Assembly (NCBI GenBank): GCA_023411555.1
Contig: JAEYOQ010000055.1
Location: 62,001 to 126,000, forward strand
DNA from: Bacillota bacterium
Lineage (GTDB): Bacteria > Bacillota > Clostridia > Lachnospirales > Lachnospiraceae
DNA: 64,000 nucleotides
Reading direction: 5' to 3'
Translations under genes and position numbers: made by a program
Notes under the pieces: generated by a model
Told to the model about the DNA's origin: nothing
What the model saw: the letters and a program-made list of their open reading frames with translations, nothing else
The model's database searches: none
In this document: one piece after another, positions 51,718 to 59,467 of the stretch
Numbering within the stretch: the stretch's first letter is position 1
Layout: each line of letters opens with the position of its first letter

Positions 51718-51741
51718 GATATACTATTGCAATAGTCTGAG
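51694..51741. promoter_or_regulatory. Perfect 48-bp palindrome containing two 14-bp palindromes, operator of the BlaI-like repressor
   Basis: The entire 48 bases are an exact palindrome with TG at the centre. Inside are two identical smaller palindromes, ACTATTGCAATAGT, at 51699-51712 and 51723-51736, centred 24 bp apart. Each could hold one repressor dimer, and together they straddle the -10 region, 10 bases before the blaI-like start at 51752. No T-run follows, so it is not a terminator. Autoregulation by the adjacent BlaI-like protein is the natural reading. Confidence 0.8.
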
Positions 51742-51751
51742 AGGTTAATGT

Positions 51752-52120
51752 ATGAATTCAGTTAAATTATTTGACAGTGAACTAAAGGTAATGGAGATCA
51801 TCTGGGAAAGAGAACCGATTAGTGCCAAGGAGATCAGCTTAATACTGGGGGAGAGCATCGGCTGGAATAAGAATACCACTTATACGATCATTAAGAAGTT
51901 GATCGAGAAAGATATTGTTCTAAGAGAGGAACCGAATTTCATTTGTTTATCGAAGGTGAAAAGGGAACAGGTGCAAAAAGCAGAGACGAGGAGCTTGATT
52001 GATCGATTCTACCAGGGATCCAAGAAGGCCTTCTTTGCAGCATTTCTTCAGAACGAAAGATTATCCGAGGAAGAGCTTTTGGAGCTTAAGAAGTTGATTG
52101 ATGAACAGGAATCAAAATAG
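51752..52120 (+). CDS. BlaI/MecI-family repressor
   Basis: A 122-residue winged-helix repressor of the BlaI/MecI/CopY class. The N-terminal wing region reads LKVMEIIWEREPISAKEISLILG with recognition near NKNTTYTIIKKLIEKDIV; the C-terminal helix (SEEELLELKKLIDE) mediates dimerisation. BlaI proteins are inactivated by proteolysis through a partner M56 membrane protease, encoded here by the next gene. GAGAGG lies upstream. The 48-bp palindrome directly before the gene is the probable operator. Confidence 0.92.
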   Translation: MNSVKLFDSELKVMEIIWEREPISAKEISLILGESIGWNKNTTYTIIKKLIEKDIVLREEPNFICLSKVKREQVQKAETRSLIDRFYQGSKKAFFAAFLQNERLSEEELLELKKLIDEQESK

Positions 52121-52141
52121 TTGCCGCAGGGGGTGTCCGTT

Positions 52142-53062
52142 ATGCTAAGGGAAGCCTTTTATTGGATATTAAATATGAGTATTATAGCGACAGTATACGG
52201 AATGCTGCTGTATATACTTCGTTATATTAAGGCTCTTCCGAGAACAGTAATCTATGCTCTTTGGGGAGTGGTATTACTACGCATGCTATGCCCAGTCAGC
52301 TTTTCCAGTCAGCTTAGCCTGATGAATATACTATCAAGGCTATTTGATAGAACCCTGGTGAGGACAGTTCCGGTAGAGCACCTTGACCTGACCGTCTCCA
52401 ACACAATACAAGGAGCTCTGACCTATCAGCCATTCACCTATAAAAGCGACATATACGAGAAATTCTTTACCGTCGCATCGGTAATATGGTTCCTACTTGC
52501 CTTGGTCGGTTTGCTTACCATACTTCTAATGTATGGATGGACGATGACAGAAATGAAGAAGGCAACCTTGCTCCGGGATAATATCTATGAAGGATCGATG
52601 GTAACTTCACCAACGATTGTTGGGATTCTCCGTCCTCGAATTATTCTGCCCCTTAACATTGAAGAAAAGAAGCTTGAGTATATTCTTCTTCATGAAAAAA
52701 TACATGAGCTCAGACAGGATAATCTGTGGCGAATATTAGCAATCCTTGCAGCATGTATTCACTGGTTCAATCCCTTAAGCTGGGTGTTTTTAAAGCTATT
52801 TTTAAATGATTGTGAGCTGGCCTGTGATGAGGGTGTGGTTAAGAGGCTGAAGCCTGAAGAGCGGAAGGAGTATGCTCGTGCACTGGTGACCTATGCAGAT
52901 GCTGACCGGATGATCTTCTCTTCGTCCTTTGGCAATAATAAGGTGAAGAGCAGGGTGTTACAGGTGCTGTCTTATCGGAGACTTACCTGGTTTTCGACAT
53001 TTTGCTTTAGTATTTTGGCGATCGGTGTGGCTGTCTTGCTGCTGACGAATGGGGTGACATAG
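52142..53062 (+). CDS. M56 (BlaR1-like) membrane metallopeptidase without sensor domain
   Basis: A 306-residue membrane protease. Three or four hydrophobic segments precede the catalytic HEKIH (His184, Glu185, His188), with LACDEGVVKRL supplying the third ligand Glu. A terminal hydrophobic segment (FSILAIGVAVLLLTNGV) closes the protein. It stops after that last helix: the penicillin-binding sensor domain of BlaR1/MecR1 (about 250 further residues) is missing. Start ATG 52142 follows AGGGGG; a TTG at 52121 abuts the repressor stop. It is the expected anti-repressor for the BlaI protein, with signal input from elsewhere, perhaps the large protein encoded just downstream. Confidence 0.88.
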   Translation: MLREAFYWILNMSIIATVYGMLLYILRYIKALPRTVIYALWGVVLLRMLCPVSFSSQLSLMNILSRLFDRTLVRTVPVEHLDLTVSNTIQGALTYQPFTYKSDIYEKFFTVASVIWFLLALVGLLTILLMYGWTMTEMKKATLLRDNIYEGSMVTSPTIVGILRPRIILPLNIEEKKLEYILLHEKIHELRQDNLWRILAILAACIHWFNPLSWVFLKLFLNDCELACDEGVVKRLKPEERKEYARALVTYADADRMIFSSSFGNNKVKSRVLQVLSYRRLTWFSTFCFSILAIGVAVLLLTNGVT

Positions 53063-53138
53063 ATCGTATGATAGGATAAGTATTGCATAGGTATGATTTG
53101 AGATACGAGATTGTATCTTGTCCGAAGGGGTGATAATT

Positions 53139-55136
53139 ATGAAGAAATATGAGGATCTTAAGCTGGGAACATGTAAATGGACTTCAAGACTTGGCGTCGG
53201 TGCAGTAATTCTTATGCTAATCATTTATACTATTGTCTGTTATATGATTATAGACCATGATGATGGTTCTATAAGTAATACCAACGTAAGTGCGCAAATA
53301 GCGGATCCTTCCGTCATAGCGACAGGTCATAAGGAGTGGCAAAAGGACATACCTGTTCCCTCCTCTGAGTACCAGGTGAACTGGGAATGTGGGACCTATT
53401 ACAGCTATATTACAGGAGCCGGAATGGAGGCCTATCTTCAAAGGCTTTTTAAGGAGGGCTGGAAGTGTATAAATGGAGAAACATTCTCTACTAATATCAG
53501 GGAGGGAACAAGCTCATACCAGCTTATTAAGGAAGATACCGTCCTACAGCTGATTACCTTCTTTCAGGAAGAAGAGATGCCTCTAAGCAATAGTATTCTG
53601 CTTCGGGTGGATTACGGGATTAGTATGGAGGATTTGAACAGTCGTGTAGCTGATACAAGCAATATCCTCACTACGATACAGGAAGTGGTGGATCAGAAGG
53701 TTCAGGAAGGGATAATTCCTATTGCCCGTCAGAAAATCATCGGGCTATTAGAGATTTTTATTCCGGAGGCTTATGAGAGGCTTGCGCTTCAAGCCTTTGC
53801 GGCAGTCAGTGACAGTGGCTTTACAGGATGCTTCTTGGTACGAAAGGGTGTAGTATCCTATGTGGAGGGTGATTTGGTCAATGCCCTCATCCTGGATATT
53901 GACCAAGATGGAAGCGAAGAACTGGTAGATCTGTATTCTACCTGGAAGGATGGTTTATTCCTATATAGCTTAATTGCATATGAATATCATAACCCCATTT
54001 TCTTTAGCTCACGGAGCGAGATTCCTATTCAGAAATATAGTAACTGCTTTGTACCTGAGGGTGATTATGAGAAGCTGTCCCTTATCAAAAGAAACGATGA
54101 AATACGGTTACTTGGGGAACTTTTAGATTATGGCCCTGTTATTGTGAAGGACCAATCCTTGGTGCTTGAGGATATGGAGCATTTTCCTTATGTCGAATGG
54201 GCTATATCCTATGATCAGAGTCTCCTTCTGAGTATGGATAAGGAGCTTCCCAAGGATCCGCCGGATATCAACATTACCGTCGATGGAATTGGACTGGATT
54301 ATGTGGTTCATAGAACCTGCTGGGAGGGAGAGAAATCAGACTTTACCGTGGCAGCAGCTTTGGAGAAAATTCTTGCAAAGAAGAGTTTTATTCCTAAGGT
54401 ATATTTGAGCTCTTTCGGAACAGAGTCACTGAAGAAGACAATTGGTATTGATTTTGGTAACAGTATTCCGGATTCCATTCAGGTATCGGACGCAATCCTG
54501 AATGAGGACGGAAGGCCCTTATATGGAGATAATTCGATTCAAAATCAGACTGTAAAGATACTGGACTCTTCAAGGGTGAGCTTAGAAATAAAACAGCATT
54601 TTGCTCTTTATTTGAGTTCTAGCATGGAGGACTATAACCGTGACTGGAGGAGATTATTCCTGATCACCTGCAAGTGGGGGGAGAAGGAGTGTGTCTATGC
54701 TTTTCTAATTAATACAGGCAAGGATCAGCAACTCACAGAGCTGTCTGACCTTGATTTTCTGCAGTGTGAAGGCACCTATTCCAGTCTGTCCTCCACCTGG
54801 GGGCTTGGTTTGTCGGTGAATACAGAGATGCTTCCGAAGAGATACGTCATCGAGTGGCAGGTAAATGGAGGAATGATTCGTGGCTGGAATGATTCTACAA
54901 AGAAGCCCATCGGAATCACAGGCCAGCATAACGGCTTCCCGGCTACCTATTCCTGGGATGATAATAAGGGAGCGATAATATGGAATCCGATTTCCTTCCA
55001 AGATTCAGGAGAGGTTACGGTACGCGCATTCATATATGAAGATGAGAATAAGAAAAATCCCTTGGCATTCGATGAACTTGTGCTTATCAGAGCAGAGAAT
55101 ATATGGCAGGAGAAAACTGAGGCTATGAATAATTGA
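53139..55136 (+). CDS. Large membrane-anchored protein, unknown function, partner of the BlaI/M56 pair
   Basis: A 665-residue protein. It has a short cytoplasmic N-terminus, one membrane segment (VGAVILMLIIYTIVCYMII, about residues 20-38) and about 620 extracytoplasmic residues. No family is recognised. The last 100 residues look like an immunoglobulin-like beta domain (VIEWQVNGGMIRGW, then SGEVTVRAFIYEDENKK). The middle has alternating beta stretches without cysteine pairs. ATG 53139 follows GAAGGGG; an in-frame TTG at 53118 has none. It follows the M56 gene by 76 bases and may be the sensor that the M56 protein lacks, or a target of the regulon. Confidence 0.6.
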   Translation: MKKYEDLKLGTCKWTSRLGVGAVILMLIIYTIVCYMIIDHDDGSISNTNVSAQIADPSVIATGHKEWQKDIPVPSSEYQVNWECGTYYSYITGAGMEAYLQRLFKEGWKCINGETFSTNIREGTSSYQLIKEDTVLQLITFFQEEEMPLSNSILLRVDYGISMEDLNSRVADTSNILTTIQEVVDQKVQEGIIPIARQKIIGLLEIFIPEAYERLALQAFAAVSDSGFTGCFLVRKGVVSYVEGDLVNALILDIDQDGSEELVDLYSTWKDGLFLYSLIAYEYHNPIFFSSRSEIPIQKYSNCFVPEGDYEKLSLIKRNDEIRLLGELLDYGPVIVKDQSLVLEDMEHFPYVEWAISYDQSLLLSMDKELPKDPPDINITVDGIGLDYVVHRTCWEGEKSDFTVAAALEKILAKKSFIPKVYLSSFGTESLKKTIGIDFGNSIPDSIQVSDAILNEDGRPLYGDNSIQNQTVKILDSSRVSLEIKQHFALYLSSSMEDYNRDWRRLFLITCKWGEKECVYAFLINTGKDQQLTELSDLDFLQCEGTYSSLSSTWGLGLSVNTEMLPKRYVIEWQVNGGMIRGWNDSTKKPIGITGQHNGFPATYSWDDNKGAIIWNPISFQDSGEVTVRAFIYEDENKKNPLAFDELVLIRAENIWQEKTEAMNN

Positions 55137-55173
55137 TGTCATTAAGTCCATTAATCAATCAAGCAATTTCCTA

Positions 55174-55202
55174 TTTACAAAGGAAGATTTTTGCTGTATA
55201 AT
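55174..55202 (+). promoter_or_regulatory. Promoter of the hydE-hydG-hydF leader
   Basis: TTTACA (55174-55179) and a perfect TATAAT (55197-55202) are exactly 17 bases apart. Transcription would begin near 55209. Confidence 0.85.
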
Positions 55203-55208
55203 TGTTAA

Positions 55209-55395
55209 ATAAATAACAAAAATTTCGTTCTGACCACTAGGGTGCGCCCGCGTGAAAGGCGAAGAATAGAGAACCATATTTAGTATGTATGTAGTATTCC
55301 GGCGCAGAAGCAATTTGCTGAGGTGTTGGATCCCTGCAGCTGCTTTTGTTGGAAGATACTGTCCTTACGCCTATTAGACGTAAGGATTTTTTTTT
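55209..55395 (+). ncRNA. Structured, terminator-ended leader RNA before hydE, class unknown
   Basis: Between the promoter start (about 55209) and the terminator (55368-55395) lie about 160 bases of structured RNA. Domain 1: GTTCT (55227-55231) pairs with AGAAC (near 55269), enclosing a GC-rich stretch containing AGGGTGCGCCCGCG. Domain 2: a long hairpin in which AGTA, TTCC and CAGAAGCA pair with TGCTTTTG, GGAA and TACT (55292-55360), with an inner GCTG-AGG / CCCTGCAGC stem. Then comes the terminator, 36 bases before hydE. The layout is that of a riboswitch or other cis-regulatory RNA. I cannot assign a known class. Confidence 0.6.
55369..55395 (+). terminator. Intrinsic terminator immediately upstream of hydE
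   Basis: TCCTTACG pairs with CGTAAGGA around a 9-base loop, followed by nine T. It lies after the promoter and before the gene, so it must be regulated or leaky. Confidence 0.9.
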
Positions 55396-55430
55396 GATTC
55401 ATAAACCCATCTTAAGAAACGGAGAAGATT

Positions 55431-56501
55431 ATGGCTGATATTAGAAAATTAATTGATCAATTAGAAGAACAAAGGATACTCTCGAAGGAAGGGTTTCTTG
55501 AGTTGCTAGCCAATGCTTCGGAGGATGACAAGAACTATCTTCGGGAGAGAGGTAGAGCTGTTGCATGGAAGCACTTCGGCAATCGAATCTATACCAGAGG
55601 TCTTATCGAGTTCACAAATTATTGTAAGAATGACTGTTATTACTGTGGGATTCGAAGAAGCAATCACTGTGTTACCAGATACCGCCTTTCTAATGAGCAG
55701 ATTCTTGATTGCTGTAAGCAGGGATATGAGTTGGGTTTTCGTACCTTTGTATTACAGGGTGGAGAGGATGGTAGCTACTCTGACGAGGATATAGTAGAGA
55801 TAATCCGAAGCATTAAGGGGAGCTACCGGGACTGCGCTCTTACCCTCTCCATCGGTGAGAAAAGTTATGAAAGCTATCTGAAATTCTATGAGGCAGGAGC
55901 AGACAGGTACCTTCTTCGTCATGAGACAGCGAACGAGGAGCATTACGGCAAGCTCCATCCGTCGAACCTGAAACTCGAGAACCGGAAAAAGTGTCTATAT
56001 AACCTGAAGAAGATTGGATATCAGGTGGGTGCAGGATTTATGGTTGGTTCCCCTTACCAGACACTAGACCATATCGTAGAGGATTTATTGTTCTTAAAGG
56101 AGCTTTCTCCCCAGATGGTAGGGATCGGTCCCTTCCTTCCGCATCATGATACGCCCTTTGCCCGTGAAGAGAAGGGGTCCATGGAAATGACATTAATATT
56201 AATTAGTATTCTACGATTGATGCTGCCGGATACTCTTATCCCGGCAACTACCGCTCTCGGAACAATCCATCCCAACGGAAGAGAGGAAGGAATTCTGTCC
56301 GGTGCCAATGTAGTAATGCCGAACCTGTCACCGACCTCCGTCCGTAAGAGCTATGAACTTTATGATAATAAGATATGTACCGGCGATGAGGCTGCGGAAT
56401 GCCGCTTCTGCCTGGACAGAAGAATGAAGAAGATAGGTTATGAATTAACGGTTGGTCGTGGCGATTATTGTGAAAAGGAGAAAGATTTATGTATGATGTA
56501 A
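55431..56501 (+). CDS. hydE: [FeFe]-hydrogenase maturase HydE (radical SAM)
   Basis: A 356-residue radical SAM enzyme that helps build the bridging dithiolate and the H-cluster precursor. The CX3CX2C motif is Cys65, 69 and 72 in TNYCKNDCYYCG. A second, optional C-terminal cluster motif CX7CX2C (as in Thermotoga HydE) is complete here (TGDEAAECRFC). GGEDGSYSD and other SAM-binding stretches are present. ACGGAGAAGATT precedes the ATG. It overlaps hydG by 13 bases, giving coupled translation. No hydrogenase gene lies in the window, so its target is encoded elsewhere. Confidence 0.95.
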   Translation: MADIRKLIDQLEEQRILSKEGFLELLANASEDDKNYLRERGRAVAWKHFGNRIYTRGLIEFTNYCKNDCYYCGIRRSNHCVTRYRLSNEQILDCCKQGYELGFRTFVLQGGEDGSYSDEDIVEIIRSIKGSYRDCALTLSIGEKSYESYLKFYEAGADRYLLRHETANEEHYGKLHPSNLKLENRKKCLYNLKKIGYQVGAGFMVGSPYQTLDHIVEDLLFLKELSPQMVGIGPFLPHHDTPFAREEKGSMEMTLILISILRLMLPDTLIPATTALGTIHPNGREEGILSGANVVMPNLSPTSVRKSYELYDNKICTGDEAAECRFCLDRRMKKIGYELTVGRGDYCEKEKDLCMM

Positions 56502-57907
56502 TGAGTAAGAAGGCAGAAGAATTTATCAATCATGAGGAAATCCTTGATACATTAGAGTATGCCAAAGCAAATAAGAATAATAGAGAGCTGATTGATGAGA
56601 TCCTTGCTAAGGCAGAGAATTTAAAGGGTATTACCCACCGTGAAGCCTCCGTTCTACTGGAATGTGAGCAAGAGGATCAAATCCAGAGGATGTATGCGCT
56701 GGCGGTAAAAATCAAACAGAAGCTCTATGGCAACCGCATTGTTATGTTTGCTCCCCTTTATCTCTCGAATTACTGTGTCAATGGTTGTGTCTACTGTCCT
56801 TATCACTATATCAATAAGCACATTCCCCGTAAGAAGCTGACGCAGGAGGAGATACGCCAAGAGGTGATAGCTCTACAGGATATGGGACATAAGCGTTTAG
56901 CCTTAGAAGCAGGTGAGGACCCGATCAATAATCCAATTGAATATATTCTTGAGAGTATCAATACTATTTATTCTATAAAACATAAAAACGGGGAGATTCG
57001 CAGGGTAAATGTGAATATTGCCGCAACAACGGTAGAGAATTACCGCAAGCTTAAGGAAGCTGGAATCGGAACCTATATTCTCTTCCAGGAGACCTATCAC
57101 AAAGAGAATTATGAGGCACTTCATCCGACCGGGCCAAAGCATAATTATGCCTATCATACGGAAGCCATGGATCGTGCCATGGAAGCAGGAATAGATGATG
57201 TGGGTCTAGGCGTTTTGTATGGCCTTAATATGTACCGTTACGATTTTGCAGGAATTCTGATGCATGCGGAACATCTGGAAGCAGCTATGGGTGTAGGCCC
57301 TCATACCATCAGCGTACCAAGAATTCGACCAGCCGATGATATCGATGCCTCCAGCTTCAAGGATGCAATCTCCGATGAGATATTTGAGAAAATTGTTGCC
57401 ATTCTTCGAATTGCGGTTCCCTATACCGGTATCATCGTATCTACCCGTGAATCACAGAAGAGTAGAGAGAGAGTACTAAAGCTTGGGGTTTCCCAAATCA
57501 GCGGAGGGTCTAAGACCAGCGTCGGTGGATATGCTGCCCCAGAGCCGGAGGAGGAGAGCTCAGCTCAGTTTGATGTAGAGGATACCAGAACCCTGGATGA
57601 GATTGTGAATTGGCTCCTATCTCTTGGCTACATACCAAGCTTTTGTACGGCTTGCTACCGAGAAGGAAGAACCGGAGACCGTTTCATGAGTCTGGTGAAG
57701 TCGGGGCAGATTGCAAATTGCTGTCAACCCAATGCTTTGATGACCTTAAAGGAGTATCTGGAGGATTATGCTTCGGAGGATACAAGAAAGAAGGGCGATG
57801 CATTAATAGAAAGTGAGTTAACCCGTATTCCCAATGAAAAGGTTCTTAGTATCGCAAAGGCAAATCTAAGCAAAATCGCAGAGGGCAGAAGAGATTTTCG
57901 TTTCTAA
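56489..57907 (+). CDS. hydG: [FeFe]-hydrogenase maturase HydG (tyrosine lyase)
   Basis: A 472-residue radical SAM tyrosine lyase that makes CO, CN and Fe(CO)2(CN) units from tyrosine. The N-terminal CX3CX2C is Cys96, 100 and 103 (NYCVNGCVYC). The C-terminal CX2CX22C second cluster site is intact (FCTACYREGR through ANCC). The overlap with hydE and AAGGAG eight bases before ATG 56489 indicate one operon. Length and motifs are standard. It belongs with hydE and hydF in order E, G, F. Confidence 0.96.
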   Translation: MYDVMSKKAEEFINHEEILDTLEYAKANKNNRELIDEILAKAENLKGITHREASVLLECEQEDQIQRMYALAVKIKQKLYGNRIVMFAPLYLSNYCVNGCVYCPYHYINKHIPRKKLTQEEIRQEVIALQDMGHKRLALEAGEDPINNPIEYILESINTIYSIKHKNGEIRRVNVNIAATTVENYRKLKEAGIGTYILFQETYHKENYEALHPTGPKHNYAYHTEAMDRAMEAGIDDVGLGVLYGLNMYRYDFAGILMHAEHLEAAMGVGPHTISVPRIRPADDIDASSFKDAISDEIFEKIVAILRIAVPYTGIIVSTRESQKSRERVLKLGVSQISGGSKTSVGGYAAPEPEEESSAQFDVEDTRTLDEIVNWLLSLGYIPSFCTACYREGRTGDRFMSLVKSGQIANCCQPNALMTLKEYLEDYASEDTRKKGDALIESELTRIPNEKVLSIAKANLSKIAEGRRDFRF

Positions 57908-57968
57908 GAGCAAGTCGTTATAGGAATGGAATGCTTATATAATAAAATGCAGAGAGGAATTGGATGGT

Positions 57969-59162
57969 ATGAGTTTAAATAGTACACCGAGAGCAAATCA
58001 GCTTCATATTGGTATCTTCGGAAAGAGAAACAGCGGTAAATCCACCTTAATTAATGCCCTCACCGGCCATAATACGGCATTGGTATCTGAGGTTGCCGGT
58101 ACTACAACAGATCCGGTCTATAAGACGATTGAAATCTATGGAATAGGACCCTGTGTACTCATTGATACAGCAGGGTTTGATGACACTGGTTATCTGGGAC
58201 AGATGAGAGTTGAAAAGACGAAGCTTGCCATGGAGAAGACCGATGTGGCTTTGATTGTATGCAGTGAAGAGGATATTCAACAGGAGCTGGAGTGGGCAAG
58301 GGCCTTCAAGGACCACAAGACGTCTGTCATTATGGTCATTAATAAGATTGATCAGATTAGCAATACCGATCGAATACGGATAAAGATTGTGGAAGCGATG
58401 AAGGAGGAGCCGATTAAAATCAGTGCCATCTCTAAGCTTGGTATCGAGAAAATCAGAGAAGAGATTATCCGTAAGCTTCCGGAGGATTTTGATGCGAAAA
58501 GCATAGTAGGCGATCTGGTAGGCGAAGGAGATACGGTACTACTTGTGATGCCGCAGGATATCCAGGCACCGAAGGGACGTCTGATCTTACCTCAGGTACA
58601 GACACTAAGGGAGCTGTTAGATAAGAAGTGTATCGTACTTAGCAGCACCGCCGATAAATATGAAGAAGCATTGGCTAGCATGGTAAAGCCGCCAAAGCTG
58701 ATTATTACTGATTCTCAGGTCTTTAAGCTTGTATATGAGAAGAAGCCTGCCCAGAGTATGCTAACCTCCTTCTCAGTTCTATTTGCAAGTCATAAGGGCG
58801 ATATCGATTATTTTGTCAAGAGTGCGGAGGTCCTTGACAGACTAACGGAGAATTCCAGAGTATTAATTGCAGAAGCATGTACCCATGTGCCTCTACAGGA
58901 GGATATCGGTAGAGAAAAGCTGCCAAGAATGCTCCGAGAGAAGGTGGGAGAAGGATTAACCATAGACAATGTCAGTGGCAATGATTTTCCTAAGGACCTA
59001 GCAAAATATGATCTCATCATTCAATGCGGTGCCTGCATGTTTAATCGAAAATATGTAATGAGCCGTGTAGAGCAGGCTAAGCTTCAGAAGGTACCAATGA
59101 CGAACTATGGTGTAACCATCGCCTATTTGACCAATATACTGGATAAGCTTGCAATTGTGTGA
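57969..59162 (+). CDS. hydF: [FeFe]-hydrogenase maturase HydF (GTPase scaffold)
   Basis: A 397-residue GTPase that carries the H-cluster precursor and delivers it to HydA. The GTPase domain shows G1 GKRNSGKST, G2 region GTTTDPVYK, G3 DTAGF and G4 NKID. The C-terminal cluster ligands are CTH and QCGACMF, matching the CxH...CxxC pattern. Start ATG 57969 has GAGAGGAA upstream; the TTG nine bases earlier is not favoured. It ends the operon hydE-hydG-hydF. Confidence 0.95.
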   Translation: MSLNSTPRANQLHIGIFGKRNSGKSTLINALTGHNTALVSEVAGTTTDPVYKTIEIYGIGPCVLIDTAGFDDTGYLGQMRVEKTKLAMEKTDVALIVCSEEDIQQELEWARAFKDHKTSVIMVINKIDQISNTDRIRIKIVEAMKEEPIKISAISKLGIEKIREEIIRKLPEDFDAKSIVGDLVGEGDTVLLVMPQDIQAPKGRLILPQVQTLRELLDKKCIVLSSTADKYEEALASMVKPPKLIITDSQVFKLVYEKKPAQSMLTSFSVLFASHKGDIDYFVKSAEVLDRLTENSRVLIAEACTHVPLQEDIGREKLPRMLREKVGEGLTIDNVSGNDFPKDLAKYDLIIQCGACMFNRKYVMSRVEQAKLQKVPMTNYGVTIAYLTNILDKLAIV

Positions 59163-59467
59163 GGTAAACTGAGATGGCCTGAATAAGGCTTGAGAATTGG
59201 GACATCTAAAGTTATTGATGTTGGATAGCTATGAAGTATAAGTTAACCGGATTAATCCGGAGATAACTATGGATTAGAAGCTAAAAAAGTGGATAACCTA
59301 CGGCAAAAAGAAGGGGAGTGTGGATAACCTACCTTTTAGAAGTACGAACTATATTCTCTATGGATTTTCTTTTGCTGCAATATTATTTTTCACGAAGCAG
59401 AAATTATAATGTAACGGCTAGCGGGGATAACACGCCCGCTAGCCGACTTTATCAAAATAATTATCCT
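59163..59467. other. Intergenic region with a strong hairpin and two direct repeats
   Basis: GTGGATAACCTAC occurs at 59289-59301 and again at 59320-59332. An 11-bp perfect stem CGGCTAGCGGG / CCCGCTAGCCG lies at 59415-59445 with a 9-base loop. It has no clear T-run but sits between converging genes and likely ends both transcripts. No gene is supported here. Confidence 0.5.
59415..59445. terminator. GC-rich hairpin between hydF and the WG-repeat gene
   Basis: A perfect 11-bp inverted repeat with a 9-base loop; sequence after it is only mildly T-rich (CTTTAT). Termination is inferred from position. Confidence 0.5.

Noticed and set aside
51752..53062. Beta-lactam resistance regulator blaI-blaR1
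   Set aside because: The M56 protein lacks the penicillin-binding sensor domain and no beta-lactamase or PBP2a gene is present, so a beta-lactam role is not supported.
55227..55340. T-box or thiamine pyrophosphate riboswitch before hydE
   Set aside because: AGGGTGCGCCCGCG resembles the T-box AGGGUGGNACCGCG and part of a TPP core. It lies at the 5' end rather than beside the terminator, there is no specifier stem, and the second TPP helix (CTGGATAATGCCAGC-type) is missing.
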